A stretch of 40,328 bases of DNA from Pseudomonadota bacterium (lineage in GTDB: Bacteria; Desulfobacterota; Desulfobulbia; Desulfobulbales; Desulfocapsaceae). A program made the translations under genes and the position numbers. Shown here in pieces: positions 17,976 to 26,686 of the stretch; the stretch's first letter is position 1, and each line of letters starts with the position of its first letter. The notes under the pieces are model-generated. The model saw nothing but the letters and a program-made list of their open reading frames with translations. It searched no databases and was not told the origin of the DNA. The DNA is taken from the NCBI GenBank assembly GCA_023412495.1, contig JAEYNP010000144.1, forward strand, positions 1 through 40,328, written 5' to 3'.

Positions 17976-18637
17976 GGGGAGTCCTTCGCTGAAAGAATGA
18001 TTTGCCGCTTGATCGCTTCGATCCCGCCCAGGGAAAACCGCCAGACGAAGTCGGCCAGCCGGTCGAGATTAGCCTCGTTCGGCAGGTCGCCCTCGCTGAT
18101 CTTGCCGATCACCGCCGAGGCGAAGGCGTAGTAGATGCACTGGCCGATGATGGAGATGGCGCAGGGCAAAAGCAATTCCCGACTCGGATTGATCTCGATG
18201 ATGTCGACGATGATGGCGGTGAGCAGGTCTTTGTGCGGCTTGATGTAGCGGTCGAGGACGGCCTCGAAGGCCGGGCTCGGGTCGAGCAGCTCCCGGGCGA
18301 TCAGCCGCCCCCGGCCGGAGATGCCGCCCCAGCCCTCGCCGCTCTGCAGCCGGTAGAACATGGCCCGGATGAAGGCCCGCAGCCGCTCGCGGGGATCCGC
18401 GCCGGGGGGCAGGCCCATGTTCGCCGGGAAGCGGGTGAAGCCGGTGCGGAAGACCTCCTCCAGAACGGCGCCATAGAGGCCTTCCTTGTCGCGGAAATGG
18501 TAGTTGATCGCCGCGATATTAACCCCGGCCTCCTTGGCGATCCGGCGGATGGTGGCATCCTTGAAGCCTGCCTGGCCGAAGATGTCGCAGGCTACTCCAA
18601 GAATTCTTTCTTTGGTGGGAAGGGACGGTTCGCTCAT
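17972..18637 (-). CDS. cecR: TetR-family regulator (CecR/YbiH-like)
   Basis: A 221-residue TetR repressor heading the exporter operon. The helix-turn-helix is residues about 8-55 (TKERILGVACDIFGQAGFKD, then IRRIAKEAGVNIAAINYHF), followed by DUF1956-like ligand-binding helices (AMFYRLQSGEG, GRLIARELLDPSPAFE). This C-terminal type and operon order match E. coli CecR, which controls ybhGFSR and responds to drugs. ATG at 18637 is used because upstream residues are not protein-like; no clear ribosome-binding site is seen. It likely represses its own operon. Confidence 0.88.
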   Translation of the reverse strand: MSEPSLPTKERILGVACDIFGQAGFKDATIRRIAKEAGVNIAAINYHFRDKEGLYGAVLEEVFRTGFTRFPANMGLPPGADPRERLRAFIRAMFYRLQSGEGWGGISGRGRLIARELLDPSPAFEAVLDRYIKPHKDLLTAIIVDIIEINPSRELLLPCAISIIGQCIYYAFASAVIGKISEGDLPNEANLDRLADFVWRFSLGGIEAIKRQIILSAKDSP

Positions 18638-18881
18638 GATCGTACGCTTAATTTGCTGAAACAGATGATTGAAACAGAAGAATAAAACATACGTTTGAAA
18701 CCGGCAAGAGGTTCTGCAATTCCAGCGTAAAAAACCGGACCGGAGTGGGGCGTGGGGCCAAATCTTGTAGTCGCCCGAAATCATCCGCTATAGAAGATCT
18801 TTCGCCTCTATGCCTCGTTCCATTCCTCGGAGGGGGACAAAATTGTTTTCCGCAGAAAACAGCACCTAAGAAATCGGCTGC
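18638..18881 (-). promoter_or_regulatory. Control region of the exporter operon
   Basis: This 244-bp spacer precedes the TetR gene. A direct repeat TGAAACAGA occurs at 18657-18665 and 18670-18678, 13 bp apart, and a small inverted repeat AAAC-N4-GTTT lies at 18685-18696. They are candidate operator elements for the TetR protein, but no -35/-10 pair stands out. Confidence 0.3.
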
Positions 18882-19763
18882 TTAGGGGGCTACTTCGAAG
18901 GGATGGAGATGGTTTTGGGGAAGTAGACGAGGTTCCAGGAAATCCCCCAGGACCTCGGCGAATCGGGGCGGGTTTTCGATATGGGGTACATGCCCGCAGT
19001 CGGGGAAGGTGAAGATTTTCCCCTGCTTGAGCAGCCGTCCAACCTTCAGGCCCTGCGACACAGGGACCATCCGGTCAAACTTGCCCCAGAGGATAAGGAT
19101 AGGGAGGTTCATCTCCGGCAGTTCGTCCGCCACCACCTCGCGCTGCCCTGAGAAATCGAGAACATTGCGAGACATGGCGAGAATCGCCGTGCGAAAGGAG
19201 GGGATGCCGATCAGGCGATGCTGCTCCTCGAACCATTCCCTCGGCGCCCGCCAGGGGTTGGCGAAGAGGATGAGTGAACGGAGACCGGAGCGCACCCGGG
19301 CTCCGTACCAGGTGGCGGAGGCAGCGACCGCCAGGTCGCCGGATGGCAGGGTTGTTGGTATCACCAGGGGATTGATCGCCTTGCCGAGCCCGGCGCTGGC
19401 AACGAGAGCGAGGGCCGGCACCAGTCCGGGATTTTCCAGGGCCAGCCGGATGGCCACCAGTCCGCCCATGGAGTTGCCGACGACCGTGACCGAGGGCAGG
19501 CCCAGGTCGCGCACGAACAGCCCCAGCAGTCTGCTGTAATTGGCCGGCGTATGGACGATGCCGTCGCCGGCCCCGATCGAGTATCCCGGCAGGTCGGGGG
19601 CGATGAGCCGGAACCTGTCGGCCAGCCGGGGCATGACCCACTGCCAGTCGAGGGCGCTGTCGCCGAGGCCGTGCAGGAGCAGCACCGGCGGCCCCGACCC
19701 TGCCGTCAGATACCTGATTCTCACACCGTCTATATGGACGAACTGCTCTTTCACTTTGGTCAT
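18882..19763 (-). CDS. Alpha/beta hydrolase
   Basis: A 293-residue soluble alpha/beta hydrolase. The oxyanion-side motif LLLHGLGDSALDW, nucleophile elbow GNSMGG (Ser98), acid LWGKFDRMVPVSQG and base DCGHVPHIENP are all present, so it should be catalytically active. It resembles meta-cleavage-product hydrolases and esterases of the MhpC type, but substrate cannot be read from sequence. ATG at 19763 is preferred, with GGAGGT about 10 nt upstream, over GTG at 19781. It lies upstream of the exporter operon in the same direction, probably as a separate unit. Confidence 0.88.
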   Translation of the reverse strand: MTKVKEQFVHIDGVRIRYLTAGSGPPVLLLHGLGDSALDWQWVMPRLADRFRLIAPDLPGYSIGAGDGIVHTPANYSRLLGLFVRDLGLPSVTVVGNSMGGLVAIRLALENPGLVPALALVASAGLGKAINPLVIPTTLPSGDLAVAASATWYGARVRSGLRSLILFANPWRAPREWFEEQHRLIGIPSFRTAILAMSRNVLDFSGQREVVADELPEMNLPILILWGKFDRMVPVSQGLKVGRLLKQGKIFTFPDCGHVPHIENPPRFAEVLGDFLEPRLLPQNHLHPFEVAP

Positions 19764-19884
19764 ATCCGCTGCAACCTCCACCAGGAAACGTTGTTTCCTG
19801 ACAAAAACTAAACGCTGAAGCGGATCGTGTCAACCGGCGCCGGCTCGGTCGCGGGCAGAGGACAGTGGGCGGGGCGCGAGGGGC

Positions 19885-20030
19885 TTACCGGTGCGGCAAA
19901 ACCTGCAGGTTCTTCTGGTCCGCCAAGTCCGCCTTGGTCCACAGGCCGACCTCAGTTCCATGTAGTGCCTCTGGCCGATAGACCGGCCGAGCTTTCTGCT
20001 ATGGTGAGCAGCGTGCTGAAATGGGAGCCT
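19885..20030 (-). pseudogene. Relic of a PEP-synthase-like paralogue, left border of the island
   Basis: This 146-bp stretch matches two separate parts of the complete gene at 33794-36913 in the same orientation. Positions 19931-19949 are identical to 33864-33882 (19 bp) within a longer match. 19953-20029 matches 34251-34333 with scattered differences and a 6-7 bp deletion. About 370 bp between those parts is missing. The translated pieces read GSHFST..., KLGRSIGQRHYMEL, then GLWTKADLADQKNLQVLPHR and a stop, in shifting frames. The different C-terminal residues show a diverged paralogue rather than a fresh copy. It directly abuts the stop codon of the small gene at 20034. Confidence 0.8.
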
Positions 20031-20033
20031 TCC

Positions 20034-20459
20034 CTAAACGAATTCCAAATTCGCCGCCACCCAGGCCGCCGAGTTGGCATACACCTCGTTCTCTTTGCCT
20101 ATGGCAATATAGTCCGGATGATACACCTCGATCTCGCCCTCCTTGGTTGCCAGCACGGCGACAACTCCTGGGGGCACCTGTATAAGACGACTGCGTGCCG
20201 TCTTGCGGTAACGCTTCTTTGTCACCTCTTGGTAAGTCGCGGCAAAGATCGTTTTTTTGATTGGATACTCTTCGCCCTCGTCTTGGACGATCAAATCCAC
20301 CCCAGGCACTGCGGTGAGCTTACCCCAGTGTTTGGCGAAGGTCTCAATGCCATGAGGCTCGCGGACTGAAACGGTAGTCTTGCGTACCGCCTCTCGCGGT
20401 TCGCCCCACGCGGATGGAATCTGGTCTCCGGATTCGAGATGGGTGCGCTCTTCTGTCAT
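20034..20459 (-). CDS. Small PGDYG-like protein of the caspase/CHAT operon
   Basis: A 141-residue soluble protein without membrane helices. The centre (AVPGVDLIVQDEGEEYPIKKTIFAATYQEV) resembles the PGDYG domain, though the signature itself reads PGVDL here, so the assignment is tentative. A second half (KTARSRLIQVPPGVVAVLATKEGEIEVYHPDYIAIGKENEVY) looks like a repeat or related beta-rich fold. It lies 74 bp downstream of the CHAT/lipase gene on the same strand, so it is probably the third gene of that operon. Possible roles are adaptor, substrate or self-protection factor; none is shown by the sequence. ATG at 20459 has AAAGAAAG upstream. Confidence 0.7.
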   Translation of the reverse strand: MTEERTHLESGDQIPSAWGEPREAVRKTTVSVREPHGIETFAKHWGKLTAVPGVDLIVQDEGEEYPIKKTIFAATYQEVTKKRYRKTARSRLIQVPPGVVAVLATKEGEIEVYHPDYIAIGKENEVYANSAAWVAANLEFV

Positions 20460-20533
20460 TACAAGCTTTCTTTGTTTTGTGCGCCGCTGTGCAAAAGAAT
20501 TGATTGATCCTGAACGTGGTGTTGGAGATTTTG

Positions 20534-23500
20534 TTAATTACATGATTTGTAACGGCCTTTCCCGACCTCCACAATCAGTGTCTGCAGCGACTTCTTTACT
20601 TTACTGCTGAGTTCGTCCGAGGGCAACATAGTGGCAAGAAATTGCAATTGATTTGTTGCCGAGTCCAATTCTCGCGCACTTCCCAATTGATCCAGCAGGT
20701 AGCGATAGTGGGTCGTCAGTCTGTTCAGCACATCCGGATTGGTGATGCACCCATTCGTCCTCTTGTCATAACAGGCCCAGCATGCATCAATCCGTTCCGC
20801 CTCAACTTCGGCCATGGCATGGAAAAAGTCGCGATGGTCGGCGAATCGGCGGCGACCGTCCTCCGCGGCGGCTTTCAGGAGATCCGCCAAGGTGTCGGTA
20901 TGTTGATTGAACGGGTCGCGCTCGCCCCAGGCGGCCCCGAGCCAGACACCATCGAGGGCATTGAGCAAGGGATAGTAATCCCGGATGCCGGTGCGCTGAT
21001 AAGAGAGCTCGGCTGCTGCCCGATAATCTTTTTGCATCTCGACAAGGCATTCCTTGATACCTTTCCTGTTGCCTCTTGCGGCGAATGCCTGGGCTCGACG
21101 TTTCCAGTACGAACCTTTGAGTGAGTGCCTTTCCACGGTCGAGCCTATCTTGATCAACAGGTTGAGTCGATCCAGGCCTTCTTTCATGTACCTTTCGCCC
21201 TTATCATGCTTTGTATTGTCCTTGGACTCGAGCAGCCTGGCGCCTTGCCGGATCTCCAGGTTAGCGAGTTGCTCCAGGGCATGCAGGCTCAATTCGGCGT
21301 CTTCAAAGGCCAGGGCGGCGCGGTAATGGCCGATGGCTCGTTCTTTGTCGTCCAGTTCCGCCCAGGCCGAAGCGAGTTTTTCACGGACCCCGGCATGTTG
21401 GAAATCGGCGCCGCGAGCGGCATTCTCGATGGCCGCGATCTTTTTGCCGTAGTAGTCTTTTTTCTCTCTCTGGGTCGCATCCTTCAGGCGAGCCCCCAGC
21501 ATGTCGAGATCGGCAATAATATGGCTGGGGTGGACGTATTCGTTCTTGAAGACGTCTTCGTCGCCGACGTCGGGAAAGCGGTAACGTTCATCGCCATAGG
21601 CCTGGAAGGCTCCCCAGGTGTTGGTGAACGGATGCAGCGTGTGGGTTTCTTTGCGCGCCTGGAGCACGGCCTGACCAAAACGAGCCCCCTGAAACATGGC
21701 TCGGTAGAAGTTGCCCGCGAAGGTGTTTGCAGCCTGGTCGTCGACGGCCCAGCCGGCAGCAATGACAGCCTTGCAACCCATCTCGATGAACGCGGTGGCA
21801 AGATTGGCAGCCAGTTCGCCCCAGCGCGGCTTGGCATCATTTGCCATGCTGCCCAGGTGGCAGCAGTTGATAAAGACGAATTCAGGCACCCGTCTGAGCT
21901 TGCCGACCTGGGCTGTGGTGAGGTAGGTTTCCGGGCCGAGCACCATGCCGGTATGGCCGGTTTTTTTGTCTTTGACGACGCCGTGGCCGGCCAGGTGCAT
22001 GAAGCGGTAGTGCCCGTTGAACAGTGCGTCAAACACCTGCTGGGCGCCGGCGCGGTAGAGGTCGTTGACCTCGTAGGCCGCGCGGTTGAAACATTCGGCG
22101 ACACTCCTGGCCTCGGCCTGCGCTCCAGGCAGTTCGATCAGGCCTGAGAGCGTGTCGCCCACGATGAATACGCGTTTCTCCGTTACCATATATGGCCGTC
22201 CGCGGCCGTAGGTTGAGGCGAGCTGACGCACCAGTTCGATTCGCGCCGCGAGCGGTGGCTCACCGATCTGATCTGTATCGCGCATCAGTTCCCATGGATA
22301 GGTGGCGGCCTCCGGATCAACCGACAGCATCAGGGTACGAAGGTCGGCGACCATCTCTTTCATACCGTTGGGCACGAGCAATTCGAACAAGGCTCGCGAC
22401 AGGCCCGGCTGATCGTGTGTGCTGTTGGTGGCGCTGCGAATGAGTCCTTCCGCTGCCTGCCGCTGGCTCGGCTCGGCGCTGACCACGTTGCGTGCTCGAT
22501 CCGCCATGACGGTAAAACGCAAGGCGTCCTTGTCGGTCTCGATATGAACTCGGTACATGCCGGGATGACCGCCGCTGGCCAGCGAACGACTGCGATAGCC
22601 GCCCTGGCCGTTTCGCAATCGGCCGTCGAAGGACGCGACCTCGGTGAATTGAGGCTCTCCGACAAGATCGCGCAGGGTCTGCACGGCCGCGATGGCAAGA
22701 TTCTCCACTTCCTCGAAAATGCTCAGTCGGACGATCCGGGTTTGCATGCCTGCTTGTTTCAGTGCATGGTTGGCGCGCCGCAGCGCATCCAGGAGAGAGC
22801 GGGCGGCGACCTCGACAGTGAGGCCGGTAAAGCCGGTGCCGACCAGCAGTGACGACACCTCCAATCGCTCTGAGGACGTGACGGCGGCGGGTTGCTGGTC
22901 GCGATTTCGGGCATATTCGAGCAGACCATGGGTTAAAGCCTGCGTGAGGGTGCCCGGCATGAGGTCGCCCAGCGGACCGAGGCCGACGACAATGGCGCCG
23001 GCGGGCTTACCGTTTGCCTCGGGGTGGAAGAAGATCATGGCGTCGGTCGGCTCGCGTGGATAGAGTCCCAGATTATAGGCCCGTGTCATGCGCCCTCCCA
23101 GATGGCCGTCAAGAAACTTGGCGCTGCCGCGCAGGATATCGTTGGCATATGTTCCGATCATAATCGGCGACTCCGCGCCGGCCAAGCTGCCGTGGATGAC
23201 CTCGACGATTGCCGGTTTTTCTTCCCTGCCTCTTGTTGGCCGTCCAGGTCGGGCGCCGCCGGTGGCGGCAGCCAGCACCTCGTCCGCACTGGGGTAGAGG
23301 GCATTGGCGGCAAGGGTTCTCACCCTGAAGACAGGCACGGACTCGCCACGGGGCGTGGGCGGGGTGCGCGGGAGCAGCCGCGTGTTGCCGTTTTCCAGGA
23401 GTTCCCGGTAGGCCTGGTAAACCTTTTCGTTTCCGGCCAGATCACCGTGCACGGTGTCCGTGTACCAGACCGGCACACCCGCCGGGATGCCAGTTTTCCA

Positions 23501-25891
23501 TGGCACGCGACCGTCGCCCTCATCGATCCAGCCGATTTCGACCTGGCCATCATTGATACGCACCGCGACGGGTGTCGGCGCATTTCCCGCAACGTAAAGG
23601 GTGTACTCGGGGTCCAGGTCGGCGAGGTGCAATTCCTTGATGACGGCGTGCGCGGCCGTCAGCGGGTCTTTTTGGGGCGGCCGCCATTTCTTGTATTTGC
23701 CGCCATCCTTATCCTTGTCGTACCAGCCTTGCCAGGTGCTTGCGTCAAAGTAATCGACACCGTCCATGGCCATGCCGTTTTCGCCCGGCCAAGGCAGCAA
23801 TTCCAGAACGCCGGGGAAGTCCCGGACGATCTCCAGGAATTCGCGCATGTCATGTTTCCAGTCGAACCAGCGTTCGATCATTTGAATGAAGTCGTCCCGC
23901 GCCATCAGCACGGCTGCGATGGAATGCGAACCTTTATTGGGCGTTCCCAGTTGCAGAAGGCGGCTGCCCGGTATGGCTTTAAACGTGCTCCAGCGCTCTT
24001 TCAGGGCGAGCCGCGCCACCAGACCGCCCATCGAGTGGGCGACGATGCGCAGGGGTTTGTTCCTGGCCTGGGCATCCAGCATGGCTTGGTCCAGTTCCTT
24101 GCCGAAGAGCCCGGCCGCCTTGGTGATTGACAGGCGCCAGTCATACACGAACGGCCGAACCTCATGGGTATCGGCCAGATAGCGAGCGAATTTTTCGTAG
24201 TTGCGGTCCAGCCAGCCGTCCGTACTGACACCTGTGGAGCCAATCTTCAATCTGGCCATGCCGCCGAAGAACATGCTGAGCGGATCGAACCAGATGCGGT
24301 TCCTGCCGATCTGGATGTGGCTGCCCATGATGCCGGGCAGCAGGAAGACTATGGGCGCATTGTCTTTTCGTTTCGTCTCTTTCCCGCCCCGGCTGATCAC
24401 CGCCTGGGAAGGCCCATCGAGAAGAGCGTATTGACTGTCGTCGCCCTGCAAAGCAGCCAGCAGCGCGAACGCGCTCTCGTCGCGGCGGAAATAGCTGAGA
24501 TGGTGCACATCGGGGCCGGAAAGGAGCATTTGCCGGATTCCCCGTACCCGCGAGGCGCCGCCGCTCATCGAGGGGGTATTCACGACAAGATCGGTTTCAC
24601 CTCCGTAGAAGACTTCGGACAAGCAATCGCCAAGCCAGGGCAGCAGGCCGTCGCCCTGGAAATCCCCGGCCAGGACGTGCAGGGCAGGCTCGATCCGCAC
24701 ATCAGGGGCATTGAGCAGACCTATCAGCGGCGAGTCGGGCATCATGGCCTCGAGGCCGGGCAGGATACGCGCGTCTTTGCGCTCATGAACCACCGCCAGC
24801 AGGAAGTTTTGCAACAGATCGTATACCTTGGCCGCCGGTTCCAGAACGGGCACGGCAGCACTCCCCATATCCAGGCCCTTGCCCAGCAGATTGAGCATGA
24901 CGCTCGCCCAGCGGTCCAATCGGCCGGAGACCAGGGTGGTGCCGCGGGCCGGGCAGGCGACGCGCACGAAGCGCTCCACCCGGATGGAGCGGTTGCGCAT
25001 TTCCCGGTTGAGTTCGCGCAGTCGCTCGGCATCTGTCTCAAAACCCTCTCGGCCGGAACGATTGGCGTGCTCGAGAAAGCGCTCGATTTCGCTTTCGCAA
25101 AACGGCTCCAGGTCGATGCGGCTGGCCCTTGCCAGCAGCTCACCGATCATCCCGCCGCGCGACTGGCTGACCAAGTGCAGACGAGCTCCCTTGGGCAGGG
25201 TCTTGACCAGGTCGAGGGCGTTGGCAATCGGACCCTCGGTCAGGCTGCGGTGCTCGAAGGCATATATACGCGAGCCGTAGGTCTCGACGAGTCTCTTCAG
25301 GTAGTTACCGGTATTCCAAAGCCCTTTAAAGCTCCCTTCGGCCGACGATGCGGTCCCATGGAGAAGAAGCAGTATCGGTTCGTCGGAAGCGGGCAGCGTC
25401 GCTATCTTGCTCAGGTTCCAACTGTCCGTGGCACAGCGGTACAGGCCGTTGCGATGTTCCAGCTGCGCGTCCTGGAAGCTGCCTGCCGCCAACAAGGCAG
25501 TCATGCCGGCGGGACCTTGTTTGTAGATGCGCAACGATTTCAGTATCCAGGCGCCGATGCCTTCCCGTGATACTCCGGCCGGTTGGCGCGGCCCGGATAG
25601 ACGTAGGGTTGGGCCGACACTGATGATCCCGGACTGGCCCTCGCCGCGCCCGATCGCGGCACCGAAGTAGCGCTTGGCGTCCTCAGCCGCCACCAGGATG
25701 CGGGTGCCGTTCGCCAGTTCCAGCTCCAGGACCGCGTCGGCTTTGAGATGCAGTGAAGGCGGGGGTTCCTCAGCGCTCCGGGCCATGCCGCCGTCAAGGA
25801 CATACACATCGGCTGCCCATCCGGCCACGGTCGTCGAACTGGCGGCAGAGCCGTCTATTTGCAGGGTGATCATGGACTCATCGTTGTTCAT
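20534..25891 (-). CDS. Giant double alpha/beta-hydrolase and CHAT protease
   Basis: A 1785-residue protein with at least four parts. Residues 1-165 form an unassigned beta-rich start. About 170-460 is an alpha/beta hydrolase (LLLLHGTASS, nucleophile-like SQSRGG with Ser244). About 512-840 is an LCAT/PGAP1-type lipase (LLPGIMGS, AHSMGG with Ser620, GDGRVP with Asp793, VHGD with His815). About 890-1440 contains an unassigned region and then a CHAT cysteine protease of the caspase clan (HLAGHG with His1303, FINCCHLGS with Cys1344, then AGWAVDDQAANTFAGNFY). About 1450-1785 is helical and TPR-like. All catalytic residues appear intact. Arg/Lys-rich linkers (501-510 and 881-892) separate the hydrolase, lipase and CHAT parts. 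It starts 3 bp after the caspase stop. No signal peptide or membrane segment is seen, so it should be cytoplasmic. It probably acts as an effector or processing node. Confidence 0.88.
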   Translation of the reverse strand: MNNDESMITLQIDGSAASSTTVAGWAADVYVLDGGMARSAEEPPPSLHLKADAVLELELANGTRILVAAEDAKRYFGAAIGRGEGQSGIISVGPTLRLSGPRQPAGVSREGIGAWILKSLRIYKQGPAGMTALLAAGSFQDAQLEHRNGLYRCATDSWNLSKIATLPASDEPILLLLHGTASSAEGSFKGLWNTGNYLKRLVETYGSRIYAFEHRSLTEGPIANALDLVKTLPKGARLHLVSQSRGGMIGELLARASRIDLEPFCESEIERFLEHANRSGREGFETDAERLRELNREMRNRSIRVERFVRVACPARGTTLVSGRLDRWASVMLNLLGKGLDMGSAAVPVLEPAAKVYDLLQNFLLAVVHERKDARILPGLEAMMPDSPLIGLLNAPDVRIEPALHVLAGDFQGDGLLPWLGDCLSEVFYGGETDLVVNTPSMSGGASRVRGIRQMLLSGPDVHHLSYFRRDESAFALLAALQGDDSQYALLDGPSQAVISRGGKETKRKDNAPIVFLLPGIMGSHIQIGRNRIWFDPLSMFFGGMARLKIGSTGVSTDGWLDRNYEKFARYLADTHEVRPFVYDWRLSITKAAGLFGKELDQAMLDAQARNKPLRIVAHSMGGLVARLALKERWSTFKAIPGSRLLQLGTPNKGSHSIAAVLMARDDFIQMIERWFDWKHDMREFLEIVRDFPGVLELLPWPGENGMAMDGVDYFDASTWQGWYDKDKDGGKYKKWRPPQKDPLTAAHAVIKELHLADLDPEYTLYVAGNAPTPVAVRINDGQVEIGWIDEGDGRVPWKTGIPAGVPVWYTDTVHGDLAGNEKVYQAYRELLENGNTRLLPRTPPTPRGESVPVFRVRTLAANALYPSADEVLAAATGGARPGRPTRGREEKPAIVEVIHGSLAGAESPIMIGTYANDILRGSAKFLDGHLGGRMTRAYNLGLYPREPTDAMIFFHPEANGKPAGAIVVGLGPLGDLMPGTLTQALTHGLLEYARNRDQQPAAVTSSERLEVSSLLVGTGFTGLTVEVAARSLLDALRRANHALKQAGMQTRIVRLSIFEEVENLAIAAVQTLRDLVGEPQFTEVASFDGRLRNGQGGYRSRSLASGGHPGMYRVHIETDKDALRFTVMADRARNVVSAEPSQRQAAEGLIRSATNSTHDQPGLSRALFELLVPNGMKEMVADLRTLMLSVDPEAATYPWELMRDTDQIGEPPLAARIELVRQLASTYGRGRPYMVTEKRVFIVGDTLSGLIELPGAQAEARSVAECFNRAAYEVNDLYRAGAQQVFDALFNGHYRFMHLAGHGVVKDKKTGHTGMVLGPETYLTTAQVGKLRRVPEFVFINCCHLGSMANDAKPRWGELAANLATAFIEMGCKAVIAAGWAVDDQAANTFAGNFYRAMFQGARFGQAVLQARKETHTLHPFTNTWGAFQAYGDERYRFPDVGDEDVFKNEYVHPSHIIADLDMLGARLKDATQREKKDYYGKKIAAIENAARGADFQHAGVREKLASAWAELDDKERAIGHYRAALAFEDAELSLHALEQLANLEIRQGARLLESKDNTKHDKGERYMKEGLDRLNLLIKIGSTVERHSLKGSYWKRRAQAFAARGNRKGIKECLVEMQKDYRAAAELSYQRTGIRDYYPLLNALDGVWLGAAWGERDPFNQHTDTLADLLKAAAEDGRRRFADHRDFFHAMAEVEAERIDACWACYDKRTNGCITNPDVLNRLTTHYRYLLDQLGSARELDSATNQLQFLATMLPSDELSSKVKKSLQTLIVEVGKGRYKSCN

Positions 25892-25894
25892 AGC

Positions 25895-26686
25895 TTATTC
25901 AAACACCTTGAAACGTCGCCCTGTCCTGGTGCCGAAGATCTGCGGCGATTGCGGCAGGCGGGTCGAAGGCAAGTAGCTGCAAATGGCGGTGAACCAGTTG
26001 TCGTAGGTTTTTGGTTTTTCCTCGCGCAGGGTTTTCAGGGCGTAGTAGGTGAAAGCGCCGTTGGGCCGGCCGTGGAAGCTGGTGTCCCAGCTGTATTCCG
26101 TGTCCTGGCAGCCGGCCAGGAGCAGGTCGCCGCCGAGGCGGGACAAGCCGCCACGCGGTACGATTGTAGCCAGTTGAGCGGAAGGCAGTTTTTCCTTGGG
26201 CATCCAGGCCTCGGGCGGCATGAAGCGCACCTTGGGGAGGCCGGGATCGAGGTCTTCCTCCCGGCCCCGTGTGACTGAGCCGGAATGGCAGCTATCAGAG
26301 ATCAGGATGATGCGCACGCCGCCCGCACGGCGCATCAAGAGGGTGTGCAGATCGTCGTCAAGCAGGGGGCCGTTTGTTGCCAGATCATAAGGGCAGAGGG
26401 CTTCATCTCGGCTGTCCGGCTCGTCGCCGCTGCTGTCTTCCACCCAGGTGCCGTGCCCGGAGTAGGTAATGACCACGGTGTCTCCTTTAACAGCCCCTTC
26501 GATCAGCCCTCCAATGGCTTTTATCATGGCCTCCCGTGTCGCCTCCTTGTCGATCAACCGGCTGACGGTAAAGCCGCGTCGGGTCAGTTCATCGGACCAG
26601 TCTTTGGCGTCGTTGACACAACCAGATAAATCGTTGTTGGTGCCTGGGTAGTCGTTGATGCCGATGCAAAGCGCTTTTTGGGTCAT
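25895..26686 (-). CDS. Caspase-like (metacaspase/orthocaspase) protease
   Basis: A 263-residue stand-alone C14 peptidase domain. The catalytic dyad is visible: His78 in VVITYSGHGTW and Cys133 in ISDSCHSGS. The acidic segment GDEPDSRDEALCPYD is the one that in metacaspases builds an Arg/Lys-accepting S1 pocket, so cleavage after basic residues is expected from the family, not after Asp. There is no prodomain, so regulation probably comes from partner proteins. ATG at 26686 has a strong AAGGAGG site. It is the first gene of the leftward operon, only 3 bp before the CHAT/lipase gene, and is transcribed divergently from the TIR gene. Confidence 0.93.
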   Translation of the reverse strand: MTQKALCIGINDYPGTNNDLSGCVNDAKDWSDELTRRGFTVSRLIDKEATREAMIKAIGGLIEGAVKGDTVVITYSGHGTWVEDSSGDEPDSRDEALCPYDLATNGPLLDDDLHTLLMRRAGGVRIILISDSCHSGSVTRGREEDLDPGLPKVRFMPPEAWMPKEKLPSAQLATIVPRGGLSRLGGDLLLAGCQDTEYSWDTSFHGRPNGAFTYYALKTLREEKPKTYDNWFTAICSYLPSTRLPQSPQIFGTRTGRRFKVFE

